A stretch of 15,759 nt of DNA from Clostridiales bacterium UBA6981 (lineage in GTDB: Bacteria > Bacillota > Clostridia > Oscillospirales > Oscillospiraceae). Under the pieces are notes generated by a model. That model was given only the letters and a program-made list of their open reading frames with translations, did not search any database and was not told where the DNA came from. Of this stretch, positions 7,475 through 14,462 are shown piece after piece (position 1 is the stretch's first letter; the number at the start of each line of letters is the position of its first letter). Location: assembly GCA_002450075.1 (NCBI GenBank), contig DJYJ01000013.1:1-15759 (forward strand). Reading direction: 5' to 3'. Position numbers and translations under genes: made by a program.

Positions 7475-7516
7475 GCCCGCCCGGCAGCTGCCGCGGCGAG
7501 ACGCCTCGGGCTTTTT
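7475..7516 (+). terminator. Terminator-like GC hairpin plus T5 (rightward)
   Basis: GCCCG (7475-7479) pairs with CGGGC (7507-7511), enclosing GGCG-AGA-CGCC (7495-7505), and is followed by TTTTT (7512-7516). The T run makes it rightward, although the adjacent gene is leftward and ends 4 nt away. A weak rightward promoter-like pair (TTGTCT 7439-7444, 16 bp, TATTAT 7461-7466) overlaps the right end of the preceding repeat. Confidence 0.4.
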
Positions 7517-7519
7517 GCT

Positions 7520-7927
7520 TCAGGGATAGAATACATAGGCGATGATGACCGCCGCCAGCAGATACACGATCCCGAGGAAAAGCGGATAATTGAACGCGCC
7601 TTCGCGCTTTTCACGTGCGTCGCTGATAAATTTGGCGATGTCTTCTTCCTGCTGCATCTGCGCGCCGCGACGGACAGCAAACCGTCTGGCGATCGAGCGC
7701 CCGCTGTGCTGAAGATAGTAATTGCTGACGTCAAAGTCCCCGTGCAGCACCAGAGAATAGATGATGCCGACGATTACCAGAAGGAGAGAGACGATGGTCA
7801 TCGCATCCGTAAAGACCAGCAGACGGTTTTGTTCTGCCCGCAATGCTGCAGCCAGCGGATAAACGAGCGTGATGATGAGATGGGAGATGAGCATCGAGGG
7901 ACGGATGTTTTTCATTCTTTTGAACAT
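7520..7927 (-). CDS. Small membrane protein, DUF3899-like
   Basis: The 135-residue protein has three likely transmembrane helices (about 11-29, 41-61, 112-133). Between the second and third is a polar, basic then acidic cytoplasmic stretch (about 70-110). The segment SLLLVIVGIIYSLVLHGDFD (47-66) resembles the helix-plus-GxFD motif of DUF3899 membrane proteins; the assignment is from memory of the family and is tentative. Function is unknown. The ATG at 7927 is chosen because AGGTG lies 6 nt upstream; a GTG at 7936 would use the ribosome site itself as start. It is monocistronic and divergent from the alpha-glucosidase gene, with its own promoter at 8019-8048. Confidence 0.75.
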   Translation of the reverse strand: MFKRMKNIRPSMLISHLIITLVYPLAAALRAEQNRLLVFTDAMTIVSLLLVIVGIIYSLVLHGDFDVSNYYLQHSGRSIARRFAVRRGAQMQQEEDIAKFISDAREKREGAFNYPLFLGIVYLLAAVIIAYVFYP

Positions 7928-7940
7928 GGACTTCACCTGC

Positions 7941-7975
7941 CGGGCAGCGAAAAGAGAAGAGCTGCCCGCTTTTTT
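7941..7975. promoter_or_regulatory. Hairpin in the leader of the DUF3899-like gene (terminator-like on the plus strand)
   Basis: CGGGCAGC (7941-7948) and GCTGCCCG (7961-7968) form a perfect 8-bp GC-rich stem with a 12-nt loop. On the plus strand it is followed by C and six T, which looks like an intrinsic terminator. On the minus strand it lies in the mRNA leader about 14 nt before the ATG, just ahead of the ribosome site. The role on either strand is uncertain. Confidence 0.5.
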
Positions 7976-8018
7976 AAGTTTTATTGAGACCGCGCGCCAG
8001 GGACTGTCTTACTTTTTC

Positions 8019-8048
8019 ATCTTAACAGACAGGAAGAGCTCCCGTCAA
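8019..8048 (-). promoter_or_regulatory. Sigma-A promoter of the DUF3899-like gene
   Basis: On the minus strand TTGACG (8043-8048) and TAAGAT (8019-8024) are 18 bp apart. Predicted start near 8012 leaves a leader of about 85 nt. An inverted repeat CTGTCT/AGACAG (8004-8009 and 8027-8032) brackets the -10 region and could be an operator. Confidence 0.6.
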
Positions 8049-8090
8049 GAAGAAGGGAGAGAAAGCGAAGCCGTCCGCTCACCGCGCAGG

Positions 8091-8119
8091 TTGTCAAGCC
8101 GCGCAAGCGGTGGTATAAT
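8091..8119 (+). promoter_or_regulatory. Sigma-A promoter of the alpha-glucosidase gene
   Basis: TTGTCA (8091-8096) and a perfect TATAAT (8114-8119) are 17 bp apart, with transcription expected near 8126. The spacer contains the palindrome CCGC-GCAA-GCGG (8099-8110), well placed for a repressor. No CcpA-type cre site is evident to me. Confidence 0.85.
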
Positions 8120-8151
8120 GATCTCATTAAGAAAAAAGAAGGAAAGCGAAC

Positions 8152-9834
8152 ATGGCAAAGGGCGATTGGTACAAGCAGATGGCCGTCTATCAGATCTGGC
8201 CGCGCAGTTTTTGCGATGGCAACGGCGACGGCATCGGCGATCTGTGGGGCGTGCTGAAAAAGCTGGATTATATCAAGTCGCTGAATGTGGATGCGATCTG
8301 GTTTTCGCCGCTTTTTCCGTCTCCGAACGCCGACTACGGCTATGACATCTCCGACTATATGGACATCCACCCCGACTACGGCAATCTCGACGTCTTCCGC
8401 GAGGTGCTCGACGGCGCGCACGCGCGCGGGATGCGGGTGTTTATGGATCTGGTCGTCAACCACACCTCGGACGAGCACAGGTGGTTTGTCGAAAGCAGGA
8501 AGAGCAAGGACAACCCCTACCACGACTATTACTACTGGCGCAAGGGCAAGCGGACGCGCAGCGGCCGCCGCCTGCCGCCGAACAACTGGTCGAGCGTATT
8601 CGAGGGCGGCGCGTGGGAATATGACGCGAAGCTCGACGAGTATTATCTCCACGTCTTTGCCAAAAAGCAGCCGGATCTGAACATGTCCAACCCCAAGGTG
8701 CGCGAGGAGGTCAAGAACATCCTGCGCTTCTGGCTGGACATGGGCGTGGACGGCTTCCGTGAGGACGTCATCACCTTCATCGCCAAGGACGAGGGGCTGC
8801 CAAGCTCCTATCCCGCCCTGCCCGTGGCCAACGGCGTCAACCACTATGCCAACCGCCCCATGGCGCACGAATATCTCAAGGAGTTCAAGCGCGACGTGCT
8901 GGACTTTTATGACTGCTTCACGGTCGGCGAGAGCCCGATGACGACGGCGGACATCGCGCTGAAATACATCGCCGAAGGCGAGGACAAGGTCCTCGACGAG
9001 ATGATCGCCTTCACCCACATGGAGGCCGACTGCTTCATGATCGACATGATCCAGAGACCCTTCAGCCTCGTGAAGATGAAGCGCGCCTTTTCCGAATGGC
9101 AGGAAAAGCTGCAGGGAAAGGCATGGAACGCGCTGTACATAGAAAACCACGACCACCCGCGCATCATCAGCCGCTACGGCAGCGAGGAGCACCGCGTCGA
9201 AAGCGGCAAGATGCTCGCCGCCATGTACATCCTCCAGCGCGGTACGCCCTTTGTCTACCAGGGCCAGGAGATCGGCATGCTCAACATCAATCTGCCGGAG
9301 CTCTCGATGTATAAGGACGTGATGGCCGAGAACAATATCGAGGTCGCTTCACGCTTTATGCCGCGCTCGACGGCGATGAAGCTGCTGGCGCGCTCCTCCC
9401 GCGACAATTCGCGCACGCCCTTCCAGTGGAGCGCGGAGAAAAACGCCGGCTTCACGACCGGCACCCCCTGGTTCACCGTCAACGAGAACTATCACGAGAT
9501 CAACGCGGCCAGCCAGGAGGACGATCCCGACTCGCTTTTGAACTTCTATCGCGCGATCTTGAAGTTCAAAAAGGAAGACCCCGTCGCGATCTGGGGCGAC
9601 TATACCGAGTATTTCCCCAAGGACAAGCACTTCTATGTCTATGCGCGCAGCTATGAGGGCAGGCGGCTTCTCGTCATCTGCTCGTTCACGCGCAAGGCCA
9701 AACGCTTCGAGGCGCCCGCGGGCTTCGATCTGGAAAAGGGCAAGCTGCTCTTCTCCAATTACGACGGAAATTTCGTCATCATGAACGGCTTCACCTCCAA
9801 GCCGTATGAAATGAGAGTGTATGCTTTTGAATGA
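8152..9834 (+). CDS. malL: GH13 alpha-glucosidase (oligo-1,6-glucosidase type)
   Basis: The 560-residue cytoplasmic glycoside hydrolase (no signal peptide) should release glucose from short alpha-glucans such as isomalto-oligosaccharides. GH13 features: DGNGDGIGD calcium loop (22-30), DLVVNHTS (99-106), QPDLN (173-177, typical of oligo-1,6-glucosidases), nucleophile Asp205 in GFREDV, acid/base Glu260 in TVGES, and transition-state Asp334 in ENHDHPR. The valine after the nucleophile is associated in the family with alpha-1,6 preference. The length equals that of B. cereus-type enzymes. Start supported by GGAAAG 8 nt upstream of the ATG. It has its own promoter and overlaps ispE by 14 nt. No sugar transporter is nearby. 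Trehalose-6-phosphate hydrolase or an alpha-1,4 enzyme remain possible. Confidence 0.88.
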   Translation: MAKGDWYKQMAVYQIWPRSFCDGNGDGIGDLWGVLKKLDYIKSLNVDAIWFSPLFPSPNADYGYDISDYMDIHPDYGNLDVFREVLDGAHARGMRVFMDLVVNHTSDEHRWFVESRKSKDNPYHDYYYWRKGKRTRSGRRLPPNNWSSVFEGGAWEYDAKLDEYYLHVFAKKQPDLNMSNPKVREEVKNILRFWLDMGVDGFREDVITFIAKDEGLPSSYPALPVANGVNHYANRPMAHEYLKEFKRDVLDFYDCFTVGESPMTTADIALKYIAEGEDKVLDEMIAFTHMEADCFMIDMIQRPFSLVKMKRAFSEWQEKLQGKAWNALYIENHDHPRIISRYGSEEHRVESGKMLAAMYILQRGTPFVYQGQEIGMLNINLPELSMYKDVMAENNIEVASRFMPRSTAMKLLARSSRDNSRTPFQWSAEKNAGFTTGTPWFTVNENYHEINAASQEDDPDSLLNFYRAILKFKKEDPVAIWGDYTEYFPKDKHFYVYARSYEGRRLLVICSFTRKAKRFEAPAGFDLEKGKLLFSNYDGNFVIMNGFTSKPYEMRVYAFE

Positions 9835-10720
9835 GAAACTGTCCTTTTCCGCCGTGTCGGAAAAGGCGTATGCCAAGCTGAATATCTCCCTTGACGTCAC
9901 AGCCAAACGTGACGACGGCTATCACGAGATGCTCATGATCATGCAGACTGTCTCCCTCTGCGATGAGCTGACGATCACACCCGAGCAGGGCGGCGTCGTT
10001 CACGCAACGTGCGGCCTGCCCTATGTGCCGGGTGATCGGCGCAATCTCGCCGTCCGCGCCGCGCTGAAATTCCTTGAACTCGTCGGCGACGAGGGGCGCG
10101 GCATGAAGATCGCGATCCGGAAAAACATCCCGGTCGGCGCCGGGATGGCAGGCGGCTCGGCCGACGCGGCGGCGGTGCTGCGCGCGCTCAACCGTGCTTA
10201 CGGCTATCCGCTGACGAGCGGGCAGCTGCTCACCGCAGGGGAGACGATCGGCTCGGACGTGGCCTTCTGTCTGCGCGGCGGCACGGCGCTCGCCGCCGGC
10301 CGGGGCGAGATCTTGACGCCGCTGCCCGCGCTGCCGCCCTGCCGATTTGTCATCTGCAAGCCGGAGTTTTCGATCTCCACGCCCGAGCTGTTCCGCAAGC
10401 TCGACTCCTCCCGCCTGAACTGCCATCCGGATACCGAGGGCCTGCTCAACGCGCTGGAGGCGCAGGACCTCGACGGCCTCTGCCGCCGGCTGTACAACGT
10501 TTTTGAGGACGTTGACGACAGGCGCATGCGCACGATGCGCGCGGCCAAGGGGGCTCTGCTCGACCGCGGCGCGCTCGGCGCGGTCATGACCGGCACGGGC
10601 TCGGCCGTCTTCGGCGTCTTCCGTGACGAGGAGAGCGCGCAGAGCGCCTGCGCCGCCTTGAAGAGCGAATACCGCTTCTGCTGCGTGGCCGAGGCGACGG
10701 GGCAGCTGCTGCAAGATTAA
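9821..10720 (+). CDS. ispE: 4-diphosphocytidyl-2-C-methyl-D-erythritol kinase (IspE)
   Basis: The 299-residue GHMP-family kinase phosphorylates the 2-hydroxyl of CDP-methylerythritol in the MEP pathway to isoprenoid precursors. Visible motifs: AYAKLN with Lys19 near the N-terminus, the glycine-rich ATP loop IPVGAGMAGGSADAAA (103-118), GSDVAF with the presumed catalytic Asp146, and the C-terminal MTGTGSAVFG block. The length is as usual. The ATG at 9821 lies inside the alpha-glucosidase gene and has only a weak GAGAG upstream, so translation is probably coupled; TTG at 9827 is a less likely start. The MEP pathway is the usual isoprenoid route in Clostridia. The functional link with a glucosidase gene is not obvious. 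Confidence 0.95.
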   Translation: MLLNEKLSFSAVSEKAYAKLNISLDVTAKRDDGYHEMLMIMQTVSLCDELTITPEQGGVVHATCGLPYVPGDRRNLAVRAALKFLELVGDEGRGMKIAIRKNIPVGAGMAGGSADAAAVLRALNRAYGYPLTSGQLLTAGETIGSDVAFCLRGGTALAAGRGEILTPLPALPPCRFVICKPEFSISTPELFRKLDSSRLNCHPDTEGLLNALEAQDLDGLCRRLYNVFEDVDDRRMRTMRAAKGALLDRGALGAVMTGTGSAVFGVFRDEESAQSACAALKSEYRFCCVAEATGQLLQD

Positions 10721-10728
10721 AAGAAACC

Positions 10729-10775
10729 AAAACCGTCTATACTCTGTATGAACATACACGAGTCAGGCGGTTTTT
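10729..10775 (+). terminator. Terminator-like hairpin between ispE and spoIIR, covering the spoIIR ribosome site
   Basis: AAAACCG (10729-10735) pairs with CGGTTTT (10768-10774). An inner helix ACTCTGTATG (10741-10750) with CATACA (10753-10758) and GAGT (10760-10763) has a single bulged C. A run of five T (10771-10775) follows, as in an intrinsic terminator. The only plausible spoIIR ribosome site, AGGCGG (10765-10770), lies in the right arm and would be hidden by the fold. It may end most ispE transcripts and restrain spoIIR. Confidence 0.65.
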
Positions 10776-10778
10776 GCT

Positions 10779-11372
10779 ATGAAAGATCAAAATCAATATC
10801 GGTTGAAAGCATGGGAGCTGGCGCTGCTCTGCGCACTGAGCCTCACGCTCTCTGCCGCGGTTTGGGCGCAGGGGAGCGTACAGCGCATCGAGGATGGACT
10901 CATCCGTCTGCACGTCCTCGCCGTCTCGGATGACGAGGAGGAGCAGCGGATCAAGCTGCGCGTGCGCGACGCGGTGCTTTCCTTTCTTTCGCCGGAACTG
11001 GAGGCCATGACCGACAAGGCCGAGGCGGAGAGGATCGTCTCGGATTCTCTCCCGCAAATCAAGGCCGCGGCCGAAAGCGCCGCCGAGGGGCGGGAGGTCG
11101 CCGTCACGCTCACCCGCGAGCGCTATCCGACCCGGCGCTACGGCTCCTTTGCGCTGCCTGCGGGGGAGTATGATTCGCTGCGTGTGATCTTGGGAGAGGG
11201 ACAAGGGCACAACTGGTGGTGCGTGGTCTTCCCGCCCGTCTGTCTCGGCGCGGAGAGCGAGGAAGCGCTTTCGGATGCCGTCGGAGAAGACACCTTTGAG
11301 ATCCTCTGCGCGGACGGGCAGACATCCCTGCGCTTCAAGCTCCTCGAGCTCTGGGGAAACCTGACACGATGA
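10779..11372 (+). CDS. spoIIR: Stage II sporulation protein R (SpoIIR)
   Basis: The 197-residue protein is the SpoIIR signalling factor. In B. subtilis it is made in the forespore under sigma-F, exported, and triggers SpoIIGA to process pro-sigma-E in the mother cell. Features: N-terminal signal/anchor helix (13-31), then the family blocks LIRLHVLAVSDDEEEQRIKL (41-60) with VRDAVL, YPTRRYG (116-122), LPAGEYDSLRVILGEG (126-141) and HNWWCVVFPPVC (144-155). The start has an imperfect AGGCGG 8 nt upstream, inside a hairpin. I could not recognise a sigma-F promoter in the 58-bp gap. The gene is direct evidence for an endospore-forming lineage, and its stop overlaps the terminator stem. Confidence 0.94.
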   Translation: MKDQNQYRLKAWELALLCALSLTLSAAVWAQGSVQRIEDGLIRLHVLAVSDDEEEQRIKLRVRDAVLSFLSPELEAMTDKAEAERIVSDSLPQIKAAAESAAEGREVAVTLTRERYPTRRYGSFALPAGEYDSLRVILGEGQGHNWWCVVFPPVCLGAESEEALSDAVGEDTFEILCADGQTSLRFKLLELWGNLTR

Positions 11373-11408
11373 AAAGGAAGGGAACAGCCATTCTGTTCCC
11401 TTCCTTTT
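11372..11408. terminator. Intrinsic terminator after spoIIR (bidirectional)
   Basis: A perfect 16-bp stem (11372-11387 with 11393-11408) closes a CCATT loop, with four A at the left foot and four T at the right foot. The left arm begins with the last base of the spoIIR stop. It sits between convergent genes, so it can stop both spoIIR and yhaN transcripts. Confidence 0.9.
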
Positions 11409-11460
11409 ACTAGAAACTAAAAACTAGAAACTAAAAACTAGAAACTAGAAACTAGAAACT
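11409..11460. repeat. Heptamer tandem repeat (ACTAGAA / ACTAAAA)
   Basis: Seven head-to-tail 7-bp units run from 11409 to 11457, in the order ACTAGAA, ACTAAAA, ACTAGAA, ACTAAAA, then three ACTAGAA. A partial unit ACT (11458-11460) follows. The last unit supplies the CTA that is the TAG stop of the leftward yhaN gene (11459-11461). Such short tandem tracts can vary in copy number by slippage. Confidence 0.95.
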
Positions 11461-13363
11461 ATTCCGCCCTGCGACACGTGAACAAAATCACCTGGCGCTC
11501 CTTCGCAATTTCCTTGAGGAGCTCCATGGCCTGCTTCATGCGCGTCTCGTCAAGGTTGACCAGCGCGTCGTCAATGATGAGCGGGCATGTCTCGCCCTCC
11601 GGCAGCGCCAGCTGGCAGACCGCAAGCCGGACGGCCAGATACAGCAGATCCAGCGTCCCCGCGCTGAGATAGCCGCTGTCGTGGGCGACGGTGTCGCTCT
11701 CCGTCTGCGTCATGGCGGAAAAATCGCGGTTGATCAGCACCTGGGAATAGCGCCCGCCGGTCATGCGGGACATATACTCCGCCGCCACGCGCCCCAGCTC
11801 GGGGGAAAAGCGGCTTTGCAGTTCGTCGTCGGCGCTGCGCAGCGTCTCGGCGGCAAGTGAGATGTCCTCATATTCCTGCTCGATCGCCATGCGCTCGGCT
11901 TCCATCGTGCCGAGCTCGCTCTTGAGCACCATCGTGTCGCCCATCGCGGAAAGACGCCCCTTGAGCGTCGCAATCTGAGCGGAGAGCTGCTCGGCCTCGG
12001 CGCGCTTGAGGTTCAGCTCGCGCCCGACGCGGGCGGCGGGGGAGCTGCCCCCGACAAAATCGAGGTCGGCCAGCGCGTCCTCCTCCAGCTTCTGCTGGCG
12101 GCGGCGGGCGAGCTCATAGCGCTCGCGCGTCTGCCGCTCGGCGTCCTCGGCGGCGAGGACGGCGGCGTAGCGCTGCCGGTAGTCTTCAAAAGCGCGCGCA
12201 AGCTCCGAGCCGTGCGACACGCCATAGCTCTTCAAGATCGCCCTGCGCTCGCTTCGCGCTTTGGTCGCGTCCTGCTTTGCCTTCATGTAGCGCGCGAGGA
12301 ACACGATCGCGGCAAGCAGGAATACGCCCGCGGCGATGATATAGGCGAGAGAGTCAAAAACGGTATAGAGCGTGACGCCGACCGCGGTCAGCAAAAACAG
12401 CAGCACGACCCAGAGCGCGGAGTTTTTCTTTTGATAGAGACTCTTCAGCTCCGCCATCCGGGCGAGATCGGCGTTGACGCGCCGTTCTACCTCGCGCGGC
12501 TCTCCGTCAAAGGGGCTTTGGCGCAGCTCGGCGCGGCACGCGGAAAGCCGCTCCATCGCGGCGTCGTGCTCGGCGCTCGCTTCGCCGAGCGCCGCCCGCC
12601 CCTGCCCCAGCGTTTCAAGCGATTCGCGCCGCTGGCGCTTGCGCGTCTCGGTCACCTCGCTCTCAAGCCGCGCGCAGTCGGCGCGTGCTTCTTCCAGCTG
12701 CTGCTCAAGGCGGCTGATGTTCTCGGCCGAGCCGTCCATATCGTCGAGCAGGCGTCGCGAATCCTCGATGCGGCTCTCAAGCTCGGGCAGCAGGCCGCGC
12801 CGGTTATAGCGGCGCTTGCGCTGCCAGGCGCGCAGCCGCGCGTCGGCCTCGGAATACGAGGTCTGCTCCTCGCCGGTCGAGACGATCGCGTTGATGCGGC
12901 GCTCGAGGTCCGGGCTGCCGGACACGGCGACGGCGCCCTGCTCGATAAAGGCGCTTCGGCGGAACACATCGCGCGTCACGCCCGTCAGCTGTTCGCCCGC
13001 GTTCGCGCCCGTCATACCCTCCACCTTGACGTTCGAGCCGGTATAGGTGGCGGAAAACTCGCGCATCGGGGCGCTCTTGGTCTTCGTCGTGCGCGTCAGC
13101 GTGATGTCGCAGCGGTCGGCCGTCACGTCCATCTGCCCCTCCATCGGCGCGCCGGACCAGGGAGCATAGCGCTGTTTGTCCGGCAGATAGCCGCCGCGCA
13201 CGCGCTCACCGGAGTCAACGCCGTAGAGCATTGCGCGGATAAAGGCGCACCAGGTGGATTTGCCGCTTTCGTTCGGCGCGTGGATCACGTTCAGCCCGTC
13301 GTGAAAACGCAGTGTTTCGTTTTCCAGCTTGCCGAAGGAGGCTGTCAGCTTATGGATCATCAT
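11459..13363 (-). CDS. yhaN: Membrane-anchored SbcC/Rad50-like ATPase (YhaN type)
   Basis: The 634-residue ABC/SMC-like ATPase is the predicted partner of the adjacent YhaO/SbcD-like nuclease. The N-terminal half-site carries Walker A APNESGKST (29-37). Long charged helices likely to be coiled coil occupy about 170-315 and 360-510. Two hydrophobic helices (about 316-334 and 337-357) interrupt them where SbcC has its zinc hook. The C-terminal half has the signature YLSAGT (565-570) and Walker B PLIIDDAL (594-601), with DD rather than DE. B. subtilis YhaN is longer (over 900), so this is a compact version. The start at 13363 follows AGGAGG by 9 nt and overlaps yhaO by 14 nt; the frame stays open further upstream only inside yhaO. 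Confidence 0.85.
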   Translation of the reverse strand: MMIHKLTASFGKLENETLRFHDGLNVIHAPNESGKSTWCAFIRAMLYGVDSGERVRGGYLPDKQRYAPWSGAPMEGQMDVTADRCDITLTRTTKTKSAPMREFSATYTGSNVKVEGMTGANAGEQLTGVTRDVFRRSAFIEQGAVAVSGSPDLERRINAIVSTGEEQTSYSEADARLRAWQRKRRYNRRGLLPELESRIEDSRRLLDDMDGSAENISRLEQQLEEARADCARLESEVTETRKRQRRESLETLGQGRAALGEASAEHDAAMERLSACRAELRQSPFDGEPREVERRVNADLARMAELKSLYQKKNSALWVVLLFLLTAVGVTLYTVFDSLAYIIAAGVFLLAAIVFLARYMKAKQDATKARSERRAILKSYGVSHGSELARAFEDYRQRYAAVLAAEDAERQTRERYELARRRQQKLEEDALADLDFVGGSSPAARVGRELNLKRAEAEQLSAQIATLKGRLSAMGDTMVLKSELGTMEAERMAIEQEYEDISLAAETLRSADDELQSRFSPELGRVAAEYMSRMTGGRYSQVLINRDFSAMTQTESDTVAHDSGYLSAGTLDLLYLAVRLAVCQLALPEGETCPLIIDDALVNLDETRMKQAMELLKEIAKERQVILFTCRRAE

Positions 13364-14462
13364 GGCGGACCACCTCCTCGCGGTTGTCGATCGCGGCCAG
13401 CCCCCAGCGGGCGGCCTGCTCGATATGCAGACGCTCGGCGTCTGTTTTGGCGGCGTCATAGCGCTCGCGCAGCTTCTGCAAAAACAGCGCGCGCAGCGAA
13501 TCGCTGCCGGCCTTTTCCCATACGCTCCGGCGCAGGCGCGTCTCGTCGCGCAGCTGCAGCTCAAAGAAAAACTCGCTCAAATTCTCATACAGCCGCCGCA
13601 GATCCGGCGGCGCATCGGTCTCGCCCCTCAGCGTGATGCGGTAGACGTCGCGCACGGTGTCGTCGGGCAGCAGCGTGTGGATCGCAAGCAGCGGCTCGGC
13701 GCCGCTCACGTCGACGTCCATCGCCTCGTATTTCCGCGCGGCGATCGAGATCTCCCGCAGCGTGCATGTGCCGCCATCCAGCTCGATGAGATCGACGTAC
13801 TTCTCGCCCGTCTCGTCAAAACCGCGTCCCTCCGGGCAGCCGGGCCAGGCGTACCAGACCTCGCCCGCGCGGCGCAGCCCGCTCGCCTTGTGGATATGGC
13901 CGAACGCGGCATAGTCCATCCCGCTTGCGGCGATCTCCTCCTCGCTGATCGGGTCATAGACCGAGTCGCGCGCGCCGACCTCGCCGTGCAGGCATAAAAG
14001 ATTGCACACGCCCTCCTCGCGCGGCGCGTGAAAGCCGCGCAGCAGCGGAGCGGCTTGCCGGTCGAGAAAGGCCGCGCCGTAGACGCGGACGCCCAGGGCG
14101 GGCAGTTCGACGGATCGGATCTCGTCCGAGGTGAAAATATGGATGTTCCCGGGCAGCTTTAAGCGCGCGTAGGGCGAGCGCTCGGAATAAAAATCGTGGT
14201 TGCCGGGGGAGATGAACACCGGCACGGGAATCTTCTGCAGACTGAGGATCAGCTCCTCGCCGGTCTCATAAAAGGTGTTGTCGCTGTCGAGCAGGTCGCC
14301 CGCAAAGAGCACGAGGTCGACCTTCTCGCTGACGGCGAGGGCCGCGATCCGCCCGAGCAGCTCGCGCTGCTCGCCGCGGCGGATGGCCGCCTTGCCCGCG
14401 CCGAGCCCCTCGAAGGGGGAGTCGAGATGCAGGTCGGCCGCGTGCAGGATCCTTAGACTCAT
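13350..14462 (-). CDS. yhaO: SbcD/Mre11-like metallophosphoesterase, probable DNA nuclease (YhaO type)
   Basis: The 370-residue calcineurin-like phosphoesterase has the Mre11/SbcD metal ligands in order: ADLHLD (9-14), GDLLD (55-59), GNHD (87-90), LHGEVG (158-163) and GHIH (188-191). A C-terminal domain of about 170 residues would dock on the ATPase. Members of this family are nucleases that act on DNA ends or hairpins with a Rad50/SbcC partner, and the next gene encodes exactly such an ATPase. The start ATG overlaps the ymdB stop by 4 nt (ATGA), so translation is coupled. Its substrate and whether it acts at the membrane are inferences. Confidence 0.88.
   Translation of the reverse strand: MSLRILHAADLHLDSPFEGLGAGKAAIRRGEQRELLGRIAALAVSEKVDLVLFAGDLLDSDNTFYETGEELILSLQKIPVPVFISPGNHDFYSERSPYARLKLPGNIHIFTSDEIRSVELPALGVRVYGAAFLDRQAAPLLRGFHAPREEGVCNLLCLHGEVGARDSVYDPISEEEIAASGMDYAAFGHIHKASGLRRAGEVWYAWPGCPEGRGFDETGEKYVDLIELDGGTCTLREISIAARKYEAMDVDVSGAEPLLAIHTLLPDDTVRDVYRITLRGETDAPPDLRRLYENLSEFFFELQLRDETRLRRSVWEKAGSDSLRALFLQKLRERYDAAKTDAERLHIEQAARWGLAAIDNREEVVRHDDP

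Noticed and set aside
8017..9192. 391-codon minus-strand frame over the alpha-glucosidase gene
   Set aside because: Opposite-strand shadow of a gene with all GH13 catalytic motifs; no start signals.
10680..10778. Sigma-F promoter for spoIIR
   Set aside because: TGCAAGATTA partly resembles a sigma-F -10 element, but no matching -35 lies at the right distance, so I do not annotate it.
11409..11460. CRISPR array
   Set aside because: The units are 7 bp, head to tail, with no spacers.
13364..13564. N-terminal extension of the YhaN-like ATPase
   Set aside because: The extra 67 residues are Cys/Arg/Ala-rich, lie wholly inside yhaO, and have no ribosome site; AGGAGG precedes the ATG at 13363.
12212..13636. 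474-codon plus-strand frame over yhaN/yhaO
   Set aside because: High GC keeps the opposite strand open. The translation is Ala/Arg/His-rich shadow sequence, while the minus strand carries clear ATPase motifs.
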